A DNA stretch of 64,000 bases from Thinopyrum elongatum (GCA_011799875.1 CM022298.1:495359180-495423179), one strand, 5' to 3'; shown: positions 47,286 to 59,879, counted from the stretch's first letter. Numbers and translations are program-made. Notes: generated from the letters alone by a model not told the origin.

Positions 47286-50200
47286 TCATGATGTCGATGG
47301 AGGAGCGCCAGCGTTGTTGGGGTCGTCCGTTGGAGTAGGGCCTGACGCGGTGTCATTCAAGTCTTCAGCTTCATCCGTCTCGTGCGATGAAGAATATGAA
47401 CTGGCGACGAGCTGAGGAACTTTGACCTTCTTGAACTTCTTCGAAGGTGGCTGAGACCAGTCAAAGTCCTGTTGAAAGACCATCTTCTTGAGATCTTCAG
47501 CACTATAAAGATTCGACAGAATAGCCCAAGTGCGGTCAAAGACTTCATGCAAGTAGTAGTGATTCTTCTTCACAGTATTTTGAGTGACTATCATGTTCTG
47601 AAGAATTGCACCAAACTGACGCTTGACCCACTTGTGATTTCGATCAACTTTCTGATGAAGATTATGGAGAAGTTCACGATCAGTCATCACACGCGGAGCT
47701 GTGGCTTGAGGATTTTGTTCTGAAGCTTTGGCGGCAGAATCTTGTGTTGCAGAGTCATCATTGGTGGAATAGGATGCAACTTTGCGAAACTGTCCATCCA
47801 ATGGATGAGTGCCTTCATCTATAATAGCAGCCTTGCCCTTCTCATCAGCTGGGGAAATAGTCCGTTTGAGGACTTCAATAGGCGGCAAATAGCTGAGATG
47901 ATTTTGAAAGTCAGCCTTATAATGAATTGAAGACCTTGATCTGATGAATTTCATGATCCAGGGAGCATAAGGCTTCAACTCAAAAGGTGACAGAGTAGCA
48001 TTGGCCAAAGTCCTCATGAAGAAATCGTGGTAGTTGATAGGAATACCATGGATGATATTGAACATCAGATTCTTCATAATGCCAACAACCTCTTCGTCAT
48101 CAGAGTTGTGGCCCTTGATTGGACTAAGGATTTTGGTCAATATGCGATAAACTGTCCTTGGCACATACAGCAATTCCTTGACGAGGAATGTGGTCCTTGG
48201 AATTTGGCCAGCCTTCAAAGGCTTCATCAGTACTTGCATCAAATGATTTGAGAGTTCAGGTTCCTCATAGATGAGCCTAGCACCTTCAGTGGGAGGACTG
48301 ACTGGGACGGCGTGAAGCAATTCAGAGGCCGGTGCTTTGAAATGAGTATTATCGGTCATCCAGTCTAGCACCCATGAATTTACATCTTCAACATTTCCAG
48401 TGATATGCAGTGTGGCGTAGAATTGAAGAATGAGTTCTTCGTTCCAATCGCAGATGTCGGTGCAGAAGTTGAGCAGCCCAGCGTCATGAAGAACACTAAG
48501 GACAGGGGTGAAGCATGGAAGAGACTCCATATCCACATGAGGAATTTGCTCATGTGCAAAGATCTTGTCTTTATCAAACAGCAGAGAGGAATAGAAATTC
48601 ATTTGACTGACCGTCCAGAAACGCTTGCGACGAAGTCGAGTAGAGTCATAAGGATTGTAGTCAGTGAAGAATTGATGCTCAGTAAAGAAGTCATCAGCCT
48701 TGAACTTCTGCTTCTTGGTATGAGGATCCTGTGGTTTGGGCTAAAGATTTAAAGTTGAAGTTTTCACAGCCTCTTGATGCACAACCTCTGGAGCCATAGG
48801 CTGAGGAATTTCAGTAGCTGTATTAGCAGCAGCCTTGGCCTCCATTTCTTCAGCACTAGCGGCTGGAACTTCTTCAGGAATAGATTGAAGTGAAGATTGA
48901 GGTCCATCAGAGCCCGTATGAATTTCTTCAGTTGGCACAGGGGACCGAGGAACTTGATGTAGTGGGGTTGTCAGAGGTGAATTGGGGTGATGACTTTCCC
49001 AAAAGTCATCATTCAGAATAGGTGTTGTAGACCCAATATCCACATCCTCATCTTCTTCATCAATTTCTTTGACGGCTGCCTCTTCAGCTGTGAACTGAGG
49101 CATGGGCGATGATACCAGCGGAGTTGAAGGGATATCATCCACTTCAATGTCTTCATCCAACTGCTCTGACGAAGCAGCAGAAGGATTTTCTTTATCACCG
49201 TCATCATGTATGACATATTCCTCACCAAAGGGAACAATCTCCTTTGATGGCATGCTTGATATTGGAACAGCATCAATTGGGTTTTCTGTTGAGCTCATCA
49301 AAGTCTTCACTTTCTTGGGAGCTGAAGACTCTAAAGATGCTGATGCTTTCCTTTTCTTCACCGCAGCCTTCTCTGTGGCTTTGGTCTTCTTCGCTTCTGA
49401 TGTAGAAGGAAGGTGGACATCTTTCATCTGTGATGACTTTGCAGGGGGAGCAGATGAAATTGGTTGAATTTCTTCAGGCACAACTGATGTAGTTGCCCTG
49501 GCTTGTTCATATTCCTCAGGCGCAGTAGCAGATGCATCAACTGGCTTGGATTGCTCTTCAGGCGCAACATTGGTGGTTGCCCTGACATTTTCTTCAGAGA
49601 CTGGAATTTCTTCATCAGCCCTGGTGCTTTCATTTTCTTCAACAGTCTGATTTTCATCAGTTGTGCTTGCATGTTCATCAGTAGGCTGAGCAGATGTATC
49701 AGTCTGAGGAATTTCAAGTTGTTGCGCTGGAGCCGCAATGTTTGACTTGACGGTTTTGGCCAGCTTGACAAACCTTACTTTGGCACCTAGCCAATCTGCT
49801 CGATATGCATCAAATTCATCACTGAGAGTTTTGATCTCCTTTTGCAGATTCACAAGTTCATCAGGAGACATGTTTACAACATTTTTCTTCAGAAAATGCT
49901 CCTTCTTGTACTGAGCCTTCTTCACCTGCCTGGCCTTTTCAAATTTCCATTTTTCTTCAGTAATGAAGGCCGTCAACATGTGACTTTGACCAGGAGTGAG
50001 GTTTAATTCAGGCAAAGGTGTGTTAGGGTTCTTGTGCCATAGATCAATGAAATCAAGGATCTTCCTTGGATCCAGCATGAGGGGCACAACACTGCCTTTG
50101 GCACTAGCGGCCCTTTGTTGTCGATCTCTGATGATCTCAGCTAATTCTTCATCATCAGCTTCGTCTTCGCTTGACGGAACCTGAAAGGCGACCTGCTTCT

Positions 50201-51041
50201 TGTGAGGACTTGGCCTTGTGCCTCGTCCAGCAGTGGCCTTTTTCTTCAGCAAGGTCGGAGCTATTGAAAACTGAGGTGGAGCTGAGGAACTTGCAGAGGC
50301 TCCTGAAGCAATTGAGATTCCAGTAGTCCTTTGGCACATGGCAAGATGCACAGGTGCTGAGGACTTTGTAGGAGCAGCTGAGGATTTTGCAACAGAGGGA
50401 GTTGGAGCTGCTTTTGAAGAAGTTGCTAGAGGATCAGGCTGTGAGGGCATTGCAGTTGAGGAACTTGTCTTGACAGCTGATTTCTTCAGCATAGCCTTCT
50501 TAGGCTTGCTAGCAGAGGCCTCAGCAGCGGCAGCAACAGAATCTTCATTGAATTTCTTCACTGCCTCCTTAGCCATTTTGGTCAGCTTGGCTTAACGCTT
50601 AGCCCACTCCTTGGGAAATTCCTCACCTCTTCTGATGCTTGTGGGATCAGCTTCTTGGCCTGGAGCCAATGGAGGTCTTGGACATGAAGGGTTAACAGCG
50701 AATTTCTTCATGTACTTTGGAGTCACATATCGATACTCCCTCCATTCTCTTGCCCATCTCCTCTCAATCTTCTGAATGAGCACTTTGCGCTCATTCTTAG
50801 TCTCTTTGCCATGAGTTGCTTCATCAGGAGTACAGTACCCTGCATAGATTTCTTCAGGGATCTAAAAAGCAGTATTTGTCTCTGGCCTCTTTCCTCCCTT
50901 CTGAGGTCTTTTACCATCAGCCATCTTCTTCACTTGAGGATTTTGAACAATCGAATTTTCTGACGAGGTATGCAATTTTTCTTCAAGGAACGCTGCAAAT
51001 GAGTTAAGTTGATGAGAACCTAGAGATTCAGCAGCGGACAT
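47286..51041 (-). pseudogene. Extra ORF of Sirevirus B, about 1250 codons with three stops
   Basis: One frame runs from the ATG at 51041 (MSAAESLGSH) to a stop at 47286, broken only by stops at 50864-50862, 50594-50592 and 48743-48741. The first half is Ala/Ser/Pro/Lys-rich with likely coiled-coil (about 49750-49960) and acidic, Glu/Asp-rich tracts. The second half, from about 48700, is a folded-looking domain (ILQFYATLHITGNVEDVNSW, later FMRTLANATLSPFELKPYA) of the kind databases call a putative plant transposon protein; I recall this from other plant retroelements and have not searched. No signal peptide or membrane helix is evident, so 'envelope' is not supported. Copy A shares the start and the FWE-HPNSPL segment. 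Frame conservation over 3.7 kb argues for selection until recently. Function unknown. Confidence 0.75.
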
Positions 51042-51047
51042 ATGTAC

Positions 51048-51370
51048 CTGTGAACAGAATATAGGTGCAAAGAATTTGGAGAGGTCATATGCGTTCTCAG
51101 AAGTTTTTCAAAAGTATCAAGTTTGAGGAATTTGACCAGGGGTGTCTTGAGGAATTTCACTAAGCGTTCTTTGACTTAGGTTCCAGAGTTGTATAGATTG
51201 AAAATCCACACAATTGAGGAATCTTGAAGAAAAACGTTGCTTAGAGAAACAGATCAAGAACAGAAGCAAGTTGGTGTTTAAGAACATGAAAGTTGAAGAA
51301 TAAACACCTTTTAAAGATTTTGTGGAAATCATCAGAATCAACAAGGGCAGTAAAAATAGATTTTATTTAC
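51048..51370 (-). other. Putative leader intron before the extra ORF, copy B
   Basis: Donor-like CAAGG|GTAAAT at 51370 and acceptor-like CTGTTCACAG|GTACATATG ending at 51048, directly before the ATG at 51041. Length is 323 bases. The ends and position are the same in copy A (5161-5481). Confidence 0.55.
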
Positions 51371-51660
51371 CCTTGACGAAGAACATGATGAACTGAGAGT
51401 AGCAGTGGAGAAGTTCGTCCATTCAGATCTTCCACGCCCTAACTTGGCGATGGAAAACAGCTACGGCGGCGGCGGAGTGAAGATTTCCGCGGCCGGCGTG
51501 AGTACGACGGCGACGAGGTCGAGGCAGTGAAGCTCTTCCTCGCCGGCGACGATGGAGTGTAGCGGCGGCGCTAGGTCTGAGAGCTCAAGCGAGGGGAGTG
51601 AGATCGAGTGGGGTAAATGAGATCTGAGGAGGGCGAGGGGTATTTATAGCCGAGGTGAAA
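51371..51660 (-). promoter_or_regulatory. Putative TATA promoter and 5' UTR of the extra ORF, copy B
   Basis: GGCTATAAATACC on the minus strand (51641-51650) is a textbook TATA box. It is followed by CCTC-rich and GCCGCCGCC-rich leader sequence up to the intron donor. The layout is that of a grass gene promoter with a spliced 5' UTR, inside a retrotransposon and away from the LTR. Confidence 0.5.
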
Positions 51661-52370
51661 AACCGCTCGTCCGAAGATAATGGACGAACGTGCCCCTGAC
51701 CCTTCTCATCCTAGCGACTTGTGTCACCCACGTATTGTGAAGTGGAGATCATGTTAGATCATGGGTGAATAGATAAATCTTATCGAGGGATGTGAAACGA
51801 TTTGAGCGGCAAGAGCCGAAAATTCAGATAAGAATATTTTAAGGTTTCGTTCGCAAATTCTTCAGCTGTCAAGGACACAGTGAAGACTTTGAATGGGTTT
51901 CAAATAGAACGCACATGAAGAATTTGTGAAAAGACTGGGTTGAGTTTAGCATAGAGGGGGAAAGGGTCCGATCACATTCACTTAGGTAAAGGTCAACTTG
52001 AAGAATTAGCAATAAGTGAATGCTGTAGAGGACTGAAAAACTCAAATATATATATATATAGTCAATGAAGAATACAGTCGGAAAGAGTGAAGACTTGGCA
52101 AAGTTGAAGAATTTGAAAATTTGAAGAATTTGCAAAATGAAGAAAAACTCAATTTTGAAGATTTTCAACTTTTGTGGTGGCGTGACCCACCGTATAAGAA
52201 TGATGATTTCAGACACCGCGTACAATTGTCGTAGGGCTCTGAGAATCAAATTCTTCATTAATTTCTTCACACTCAGCGGGTTTGTCTTCATTGATTGAAG
52301 AAAAACGTTACTTCGTGTGTTGCACATCTAAGTCATCAATTTTGCATAAGTGTTAGGATGTGTGTCCTTT
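51661..52370. other. Sirevirus B spacer between pol and the extra-ORF promoter
   Basis: No gene. It contains a short AT run (about 52047-52059) and a GTGGCGTGACCCAC hairpin-like motif near 52176-52190, also found in copy A. Confidence 0.5.
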
Positions 52371-55300
52371 TCAAAGAACATTCAAAGATTCTAAGATATT
52401 TAGCTCACACCGCAACTTGCTAAATTTCTTCTCATCCAAGGGCTTTGTGAAGATATCGGCTAGCCGTTCTTCAGTCTTCACGTGCTTGATAGAGATGTCG
52501 CCCTTCAACACATGATCTCGAAGAAAATGATGATGAATCTGGATGTGCTTTGTCTTCGAGTGCTGAAATGGGTTATGAGCAATCTTGATGGCACTCTCGT
52601 TGTCGCAGTAGAGTGGCACATTCTTCATGTTGATGCCGTAGTCCTTGAGGGTTTGCTTCATCCACAGCAATTGAGCACAGCAAGAACCTGCAGCAATATA
52701 CTCAGCTTCAGCAGTAGAGAGTGATACGCAGTTTTGCTTCTTCGAGGACCAACATACTAAGGATCGTCCAAGGAAATGGCATGTGCCTGATGTTGACTTG
52801 CGATCCACTCGATCACCAGCATAGTCAGAGTTAGAATATCCAATGAGATCAAAAGCCGAGCCCTTGGGATACCATAATCCAAGTGTTGGAGTGTGAGCTA
52901 GATATCGAAGAATATGTTTCACAGCCTTATGGTGTGATTCCTTCGGTGTAGCTTGAAAACGGGCACACATGCAAACACTAAGCATAATATCCGGCCTAGA
53001 TGCACATAGGTACAATAAAGAGCCAATCATGGAGCGGTATACCTTTTGATCGAAGTCTATACCATTTTCATCGGTGCATAGATGGCCATTTGTGGGCATA
53101 GGGATTTTGACGCCTTTGCACTCTTGCATACCGAATTTCCTCAGAACGTCCTTAAGGTATTTCTCTTGAGAAATGAAGATGCCATTGTGTTGTTGACGAA
53201 TTTGAAGACCTAAGAAGAATTTCAATTCTCCCATCATGGACATTTGATATTCCTCACTCATCATATAAGCAAATTCGTCACTGTAATGCTGGTTAGTATA
53301 GCCAAAGATAATATCATCAACATATATTTGGCACACGAATAATTCATCATCATAGGTTTTGGTGAAAAGAGTTGGGTCGAGTGAACCGGGTTTGAAGCCT
53401 TTCTTCATGAGGAATTCCTTCAAAGTATCATACCATGCCCGAGGGGCCTGTTTGAGGCCATAGAGGGCCTTATTGAGTTTGAAGACTTTGTCAGGATGCT
53501 TAGGATCTTCAAAACCTGGGGGTTGAGCCACATATACTTCTTCCTCAAGCTTACCATTAAGGAAAGCACTTTTCACATCCATTTGATATAAGATGATATT
53601 ATGATGGTTAGCATAAGCAAGCAATATGCGAATAGCCTCAAGTCTAGCAACAGGTGCAAAAGTTTCATCGAAATCAATTCCTTTAACCTGTGTGTAGCCT
53701 TGAGCTACAAGACGAGCCTTATTCTTACCACAAGGCCATTTTCATCTTGCTTGTTGTGGTAGATCCATTTGGTACCGATGATATTGTGCTTGCGTGGGTC
53801 TGGTCGCTTGACAAGCTCCCACACATTTTTCAGCTCGAATTGATGTAATTCCTCTTGCATCGCTTGAATCCATTCAGGCTCCAGAAATGCCTCATCAACT
53901 TTGGTGGGCTCTGTGATAGAGACGAAAGCAAAATTCCCACAAAAGTTAGACAAATGTGAAGCTTTTGAGCGAGTAAGAGGACCTGGTGCGTTGATGTCGT
54001 TGATGATTCTCTCAATCTGTACTTCATTTGCAACACAAGGATGAGCAGGTTGACGACTTTGATTTGGCTCAGCATTTTCTTCAGAGCCATTTTCTTCAGA
54101 TGCACTAGCATGATTTTCTTCATGATCTGGAATGACTTCTTCAGCAGATTCTTCGGTAGGAATAACATCCTCAGTAGCCTTTAGCTTGATGGATTCCTCA
54201 GGTGACATTTCATCTAGCACAGGAGGTAGGTGCTCTCTTTGCGAGCCGTTAGTTTCATCGAACCGCACATCTACAGTTTCAACAACCTTGTTGTGATAGG
54301 TGTTGAAGACCCTGTAGGTGTGCGAGTCCTTTCTGTAACCAAGCATAAAACCTTCATGTGCTTTCGGTGCAAATTTAGAATTGTGATGAGGATCTCTAAT
54401 CCAGCATTTAGCACCGAAGACTTTGAAATAACTCACATTGGGTTTCTTGTCAGTGAGGAGTTCATATGAGGTCTTCTTGAAGAATTTGTGAAGATATACC
54501 CTGTTGATGATGTGGCATGCAGTATCAATTGCCTCAGGCCAGAAGCGACGAGGTGTCTTGTATTCATCAAGCATGGTGCGAGCCATCTCAACAAGAGTCC
54601 TATTCTTGCGCTCCACAACGCCATTCTGCTGAGGAGTGTATGGGGCAGATAGCTCATGAGTAATACCAAGTTCATCAAGATAGTCATCAAGACCAGTATT
54701 CTTGAACTCGGTCCCATTGTCACTACGTATATGCTTGATCTTCACACCGAAATTCGTCGAAGCCCTTGAAGAAAATCGTCTGAAGACTTCTTGCACTTCA
54801 GTTTTGTAAGTAATGACATGCAACCATGTGTAACGAGAATAATCATCAACAATGACAAAGCCATATAGAGATGCTGCATTTGTTAGTGTGGCATAATGAG
54901 TAGGGCCAAAGAGGTCCATATGAAGCAATTCAAAAGGACGAGAGGTAGTCATGATAGTCTTTGAGGGGTGCTTGGCTCTGGTCATCTTTCCAGCCTCACA
55001 AGCCCCACAAAGATGATCTTTGAGGAATTTGACACCCTCGATGCCAATGACGTGCTTTTTCTTCACGAGCGTGTGTAAGTTCCTCATGCCAGCATGACCC
55101 AGTCATCGATGGCATAGCCAGCCTTCTGAAGCTTTTGCAAGTAGACAAGTGGCAGGTTGTGGTCCTGCAGAGAAATCAACAATATACAAGTCTCCTCTCC
55201 TAAAGCCTTCGAAGACTTTGGAATTCTCAGATTCCATGAGCACTAAGCAGCGATATTTGCCAAAGACAACAACCATATCAAGATCACAAAGCATTGAGAT

Positions 55301-55540
55301 AGACATGAGGTTGAATCCGAGGGACTCGACAAGCATGACTTTGTCCATGTGACGATCCTTTGAGATTGCAACCCTACCTAGACCCAATACCTTGCTTTTG
55401 CCTTTGTCAGCGTAGGTGATATGCTTCAAATGTGATGGAGATAAAGGAGTGTTCATCAGTAAGCTCTTGTCACCGGTCATGTGATTAGTACATCCACTGT
55501 CGAGGACCCACTCAGTAGCTTTGGGTAAATCATCCTACAG
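52371..55540 (-). pseudogene. pol: Sirevirus B pol: protease, integrase, RT, RNase H
   Basis: In gag frame, the protease motif DSGCTNHM starts at 55501. A stop at 55105-55103 precedes the integrase zinc region. The integrase core is intact for its three acidic residues (HMDLFGP, RSDNGTEF, QQNGVVERKNR). The frame is open from 55087 to about 53724, where a one-base loss shifts it. RT continues with [12 protein letters not shown] and YVDD at 53324-53313, and RNase H with YSNSDYAGD and YCDNES, ending at 52371. Order and motifs are Copia. Only one stop and one frameshift separate this copy from an open pol, in line with its youth. Confidence 0.92.
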
Positions 55541-55873
55541 ACGAATTAGTGCATCTTACGAACACATATACTTCAGAGTGAAGAATATGACATCAAATTC
55601 ATCAGACATAATTTCATCAATTAATGCAACATATGTATATATAGCAGTATGAGGACGTGAGAAATGAATAAATCATTTCTTCATGATTAGCTTGCGTCCT
55701 TTCAAGCATTTCAGGTCTCCAGCAAATTCTTCAGACGATTTAGTTCGTCTGGAGACCTGACCCTGCATAAGAGGTTAGTTCTTTTTCTTCACCACCCACT
55801 TCTGGAGGGGTGGCAAAGAGTTCATCATTCTGCGAGCTCCATAAGAGAAAGGTGGCATTGAAGCCAGTGCACT
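55541..55873. other. Gag-pol linker of Sirevirus B
   Basis: It continues the same frame between gag and protease but with several stops. The matching 17.7-17.96 kb stretch of copy A is mostly open, so this was probably coding in the ancestor. Confidence 0.45.
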
Positions 55874-58312
55874 TCATTTCACAGGAGAGGGATTAGTATA
55901 GGCATATGAGTAAGCAGAGAAATTCTTCGAGGACTTATGAACATAATGATTTGAAGAATAATGCACATAATCAGAACTCTTAGATTTTCCCTGCAAAATA
56001 GAAGCATTAGCATGATGATTATATGAAGACTTGGATCCACGTGAGGAATTTGATCCATAAGAGGACTTGGATCCATATGAAGACTTTGGTCCATATGAAG
56101 AATTTGATCTGGGGTTCCTATTCTTCACAGGTGGTGTCATGAGGACATTCACCTGAAGACTTTCAAGGCACCTTTTGGGAACCCAGATTTTCTTCATAGG
56201 GGGACCATTCCTGCAGTTAGTTCCAACATATCTAGCAAATACTTCACCATTCTGATTTTTGAACAGTTTATAGTTGGAGTCAAATGACTCATCAGATGAA
56301 TATGAGGATTCACAAGTAAAGCCAGATAAAGTGGATGGATCTACGGGAGGTCCTTTCGTAGCAACCCATGAGGTTTTGGGATACTGCTCAGGTTTCCAGT
56401 AGGTTCCATCAGCATTGAGTTTCCTCTCAAAGGCAATACCCTCTTTCCTAGGGTTCCTGTTCAAGAACTGCTTTTTGAGCACATCACAAAGAGTCTGATG
56501 CCCTTTGAGGCTTTTGTACATGCCTGTCACATACAATTCCTTCAACCCTGCATTTTCGTCAGTGATACTAGTGGTATCCTCAGATGAGGAATTTGTGACC
56601 ACAGAGATAGTTGAAGAATTTGCAGCAATAGAAGCATTTGAACTTTTAGGTGAAGAATTAGCAGTTTCACGTTCAATGCATTTCAAGCATGGTGGAACAA
56701 ATTATTCCTGAGCGGAACTGATCTGTTGAGCAAGTAATGAATCATTTTTCATCTGAAGATCTTCATGACTCACCCTTAGCTTCTCAAGATCTTACTTTCT
56801 TTGAAGAAATTCATAAGAAAGCTTCTCATGATCGGCTAAGAGAGTTTCATGACGACTTTGAAGGTTGTCAAACTTAGACTGTACTTGCTGAAGATTATCA
56901 GTCAGTGTTTGAGTTCGATCCATTTCCTCACCCAACAGGTCATCACTTTTGTCTAGCATATTTTGAACCTTTTCCAAAGCCTTTTGTTGTTTAACAGCAA
57001 TATTAGCAAGTTTGGAATAGCTGGGTTTGAGGTTATCATCAGACTCATCCTCACTTGATTCAGAGGAGGGATATTTGAGTACCTTGGCACCTTTTTCCAT
57101 GAAGCAATAGGTGGGAGCATACTCATCATTGCCGTCATCAGCAGTGTTGGGGAAGCCATTTTCCTCAGGGTTGAAGATGGACTTGCTAACGTAAGCAGTA
57201 GCGAGGGCTAGGCTCTCCACACCAGAGTCTGACTCCTCAGATGCCTCCTCTTCCTCAGATTCAGCTTCAGAGTCCATTTCCTTGCCAATGAATGCCCGAG
57301 CCTTCTTGGAACCCTTCTTCTTGTGAGATGAAGACTTTGAAGATTTCTTCTTCTTCTTAGAGTCATCTGAACTGTCATCCTTGTATTTCTTCTTCTTTGA
57401 TTCCTTTGCCCACTGAGGACAATCAGTTATGTAGTGACCAGGTTTCTTGCATTTGTGGCAAGTTCTCTTCTTGTAGTCACGGGATGAGGAATCTGATTTC
57501 ATGTCATCATCTCTTGAGGATTTTCCAAATCGACCACGTCTAGAGAACTTCTGGAATTTCATCACGAGCATTGCTAGCTCCTGACTCAGTTCTTCAGGAT
57601 CACCAAGGCTGCTACCAGAATCTTCATCTTCAGATTCAGAGACTGCCTTGGCCTTCAGTGCACGAGATCTACCATAGCTCGGTCCATAGAGATCTCTCTT
57701 CTCAGCAAGTTGGAACTCATGAATATTTAGCCTCTCGAGGATATCAGCAGGATCAAGTGACTTGTAGTCTCCACGTTCTTGAATCATCAGTGCCAGTGTA
57801 TCGAATGAAGAGTCGAGTGACCTCAGCAATTTCTTCACCACCTCATGGTCGGTGATGTCAGTGGCACCCAGTGCTTGAAGCTCGTTTGAAATGTCAGTGA
57901 GGCGATCAAAGGTTTGCTGAACATTTTCATTGTCGAGTCTTTTGAAGCGGTTGAAGAGATTGCGAAGAACGTCAACTCGAGAGTCACGTTGAGTTGAGAC
58001 TCCTTCGTTGACCTTGGACAGCCTATCCCAGATAAGCTTAGCTGTCTTCAAAGCACTCACTCTGCCATACTGCCCTTTGCTCAGATGGCCACATATGATA
58101 TTCTTCGCTTGAGAGTCGAGTTGCTTGAATCTCTTCACATCAGCAGCGTTCACGGAAGGAGTGATGGAGGGAACGCCATTTTCCACAACGTACCAGAGAT
58201 CGTTGTCAATTGCCTCAAGATGCATGCGCATCTTGTTCTTCTAGTAGGGGTAGTCCGTCCTATCGAAGGTAGGACACCCAGCCAAGACCTTGATCATGCC
58301 TGCAGTCGACAT
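55874..58312 (-). pseudogene. gag: Sirevirus B gag with zinc knuckle
   Basis: ATG at 58312 (MSTAGMIKV), 54 bases inside the primer site. Stops lie at 58243-58241 (codon 24, Trp in copy A), 56794-56792 and 56704-56702; otherwise the frame is open to 55874. The knuckle CHKCKKPGHYITDC is at 57460-57419, followed by Lys/Ser repeats, an acidic stretch and a coiled-coil-like segment. The end holds short Ser/Tyr/Gly-rich repeats (SSYGPKSSYGSKSSYGSNS). The role is particle formation and RNA binding. Confidence 0.88.
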
Positions 58313-58365
58313 AACTAAAACTCCAGGTGGTTAAACCAAAATCACACAGAACAAGGGAGTACCTT

Positions 58366-58377
58366 GCTCTGATACCA
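58366..58377 (-). promoter_or_regulatory. Primer binding site of Sirevirus B, Met tRNA type
   Basis: The element strand reads TGGTATCAGAGC, the standard Copia match to initiator Met tRNA, two bases inside the 5' LTR. Confidence 0.9.
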
Positions 58378-58379
58378 AT

Positions 58380-59879
58380 TGAAAGTGCGTTATATCGACT
58401 AGAGGGGGGGTGAATAGGCGATTTTTACAAATTCATCACTGAGGAATTTCAAGGTGAGGAAATTCCTAAGCAACGAACTACTTAGCAGTGGACTAAGTAA
58501 TCAGATGCAAACATAACATGGCATAAGCACAGTCATCATGATGAAATGAAGTAGGCACAGAGTACATGTAGCGTGATACAGGATAAGCAGGCAGAAGACA
58601 ACTGACTGAAGAAATAGGAATGAGGAAATTGGGAAAGTCTTTAGTCAAAGTCTTCAAACAGTAACGATCAAATACACAGCAAGTATGCGAGAAAATGAAA
58701 GGGTTGAGGAAATAGAACCAGTAGCTCGGTGAAGACAATGATTTGGTAGACCAGTTCCAACTGCTGTGACAGTTGTACGTCTGGTTAGAGCGGCTAGGTA
58801 TTTAAACCTGAGGACACACAGTCCCGGACACACAGTCCTCAACGTATTCTCCTTGAGCTAAGTTCACACAGATCTCGCCCAATCACTCGTGGTAAGTCTT
58901 CAGGTGACTTCCAAACCTTCACAGACTCGGTCACTCGGCGATCCACAATTTCCTCTTGGATGCTCTAGACCATGACGCCTAACCGTCTGGAGGATGCACA
59001 GTCCCCAAAGGTAACAAGCGTCGGTTCCACACAGGAACAATCTCTTCAATGATGCTCAATCACTTTGGGTTTGTAGGTGTTTGGGTTTTTGGGTTTTTCC
59101 TCACTTGATGATTTTCGCTCAAAATCCTCGGAGGATGGGATGCTCTAAATGACAAGTGTCAATCTATCTCTCGGAGCAGCCAACCAACTAGTGGTTGTAG
59201 GGGGCGGCTATTTATAGCCTAGGGAGCAGCCCGACATGATAAGACATAAATGCCCTTCAATGATATGACCGTTAGGTGGGTAGATATTTTGGGACAGCTG
59301 GCGCGTAGCACAGCAACGGTCGGAAATTTGAGTATCAAATTCCTCAGGGCTATCATGTTCCTCACTTGTAGGCAATCCGCACTGGCGAATTCCTAACTCC
59401 TCAGTCAGAACAAATTCCTTAGAGAACAGAAGAACTTCGTCTCTGTCACTGAAGAAATTGACTGAACTGTATGAGATTTCCAACGGCTTCACTCGAAAGG
59501 ATTGGGTAGGTGTAGGATTTTGAGATGAGCATCACTTGGAAACTTTTCCTTAGTTTTACCTCGACCCCCTTTAACAGTACGGTGTTTCCTATGACTCAAG
59601 AAAAAGAAAATGAAACTACGAAAACAAAAGTCTTCACGCTTCATAATCCTCGCATGAATATCAAGTCTTCAAGGTCACACCAATTTCCTCACTTTCAAAG
59701 TCTTCAAGAAAACCAAAGTCTTCAACTGAAGACATTCATTTTTAGGGGTCGACTTTCATCGTAAATATCAAACTCCTCATAGACTTATAGAACCTGTGTA
59801 CACTCACAAACGCATTAGTCCCTTAACCTATAAGTCTTCAATACACCAAAATCACTAAGGGGCACTAGATGCACTTACA
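58380..59879 (-). repeat. 5' LTR of Sirevirus B, complete
   Basis: 1500 bases; element-strand ends are TGTAAGTGCATCTAGTGCC and CGCACTTTCA. The palindrome GGCTATTTATAGCC at 59206-59219 gives the TATA box (CTATAAATA on the element strand). A run of G at about 58404-58410 follows the inner end. Confidence 0.9.

Larger units (their letters stand above)
46204..59879 (-). mobile_element. Sirevirus-type Copia retrotransposon B (Maximus-like), near complete
   Basis: Minus-strand order: 5' LTR (58380-59879), Met-tRNA primer site, gag (58312-55874), pol (to 52371), an extra ORF (51041-47286), several polypurine tracts and a partial 3' LTR (46759-46204). All parts pair with Sirevirus A. The 3' LTR is missing its last 944 bases, so no target duplication can be checked. 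The base run after the 5' LTR is GAGGC. It sits inside the CACTA repeat array. Near-identity of the LTRs marks it as young. Confidence 0.9.

Noticed and set aside
47286..51041. Envelope protein in Sirevirus B
   Set aside because: No signal peptide, no membrane helix, and a Lys/Ser/acidic composition; position after pol alone is not enough.
59206..59219. Bidirectional promoter at the palindromic TATA
   Set aside because: GGCTATTTATAGCC is symmetric, so the reverse TATA match is a by-product; no transcript unit lies to the right.
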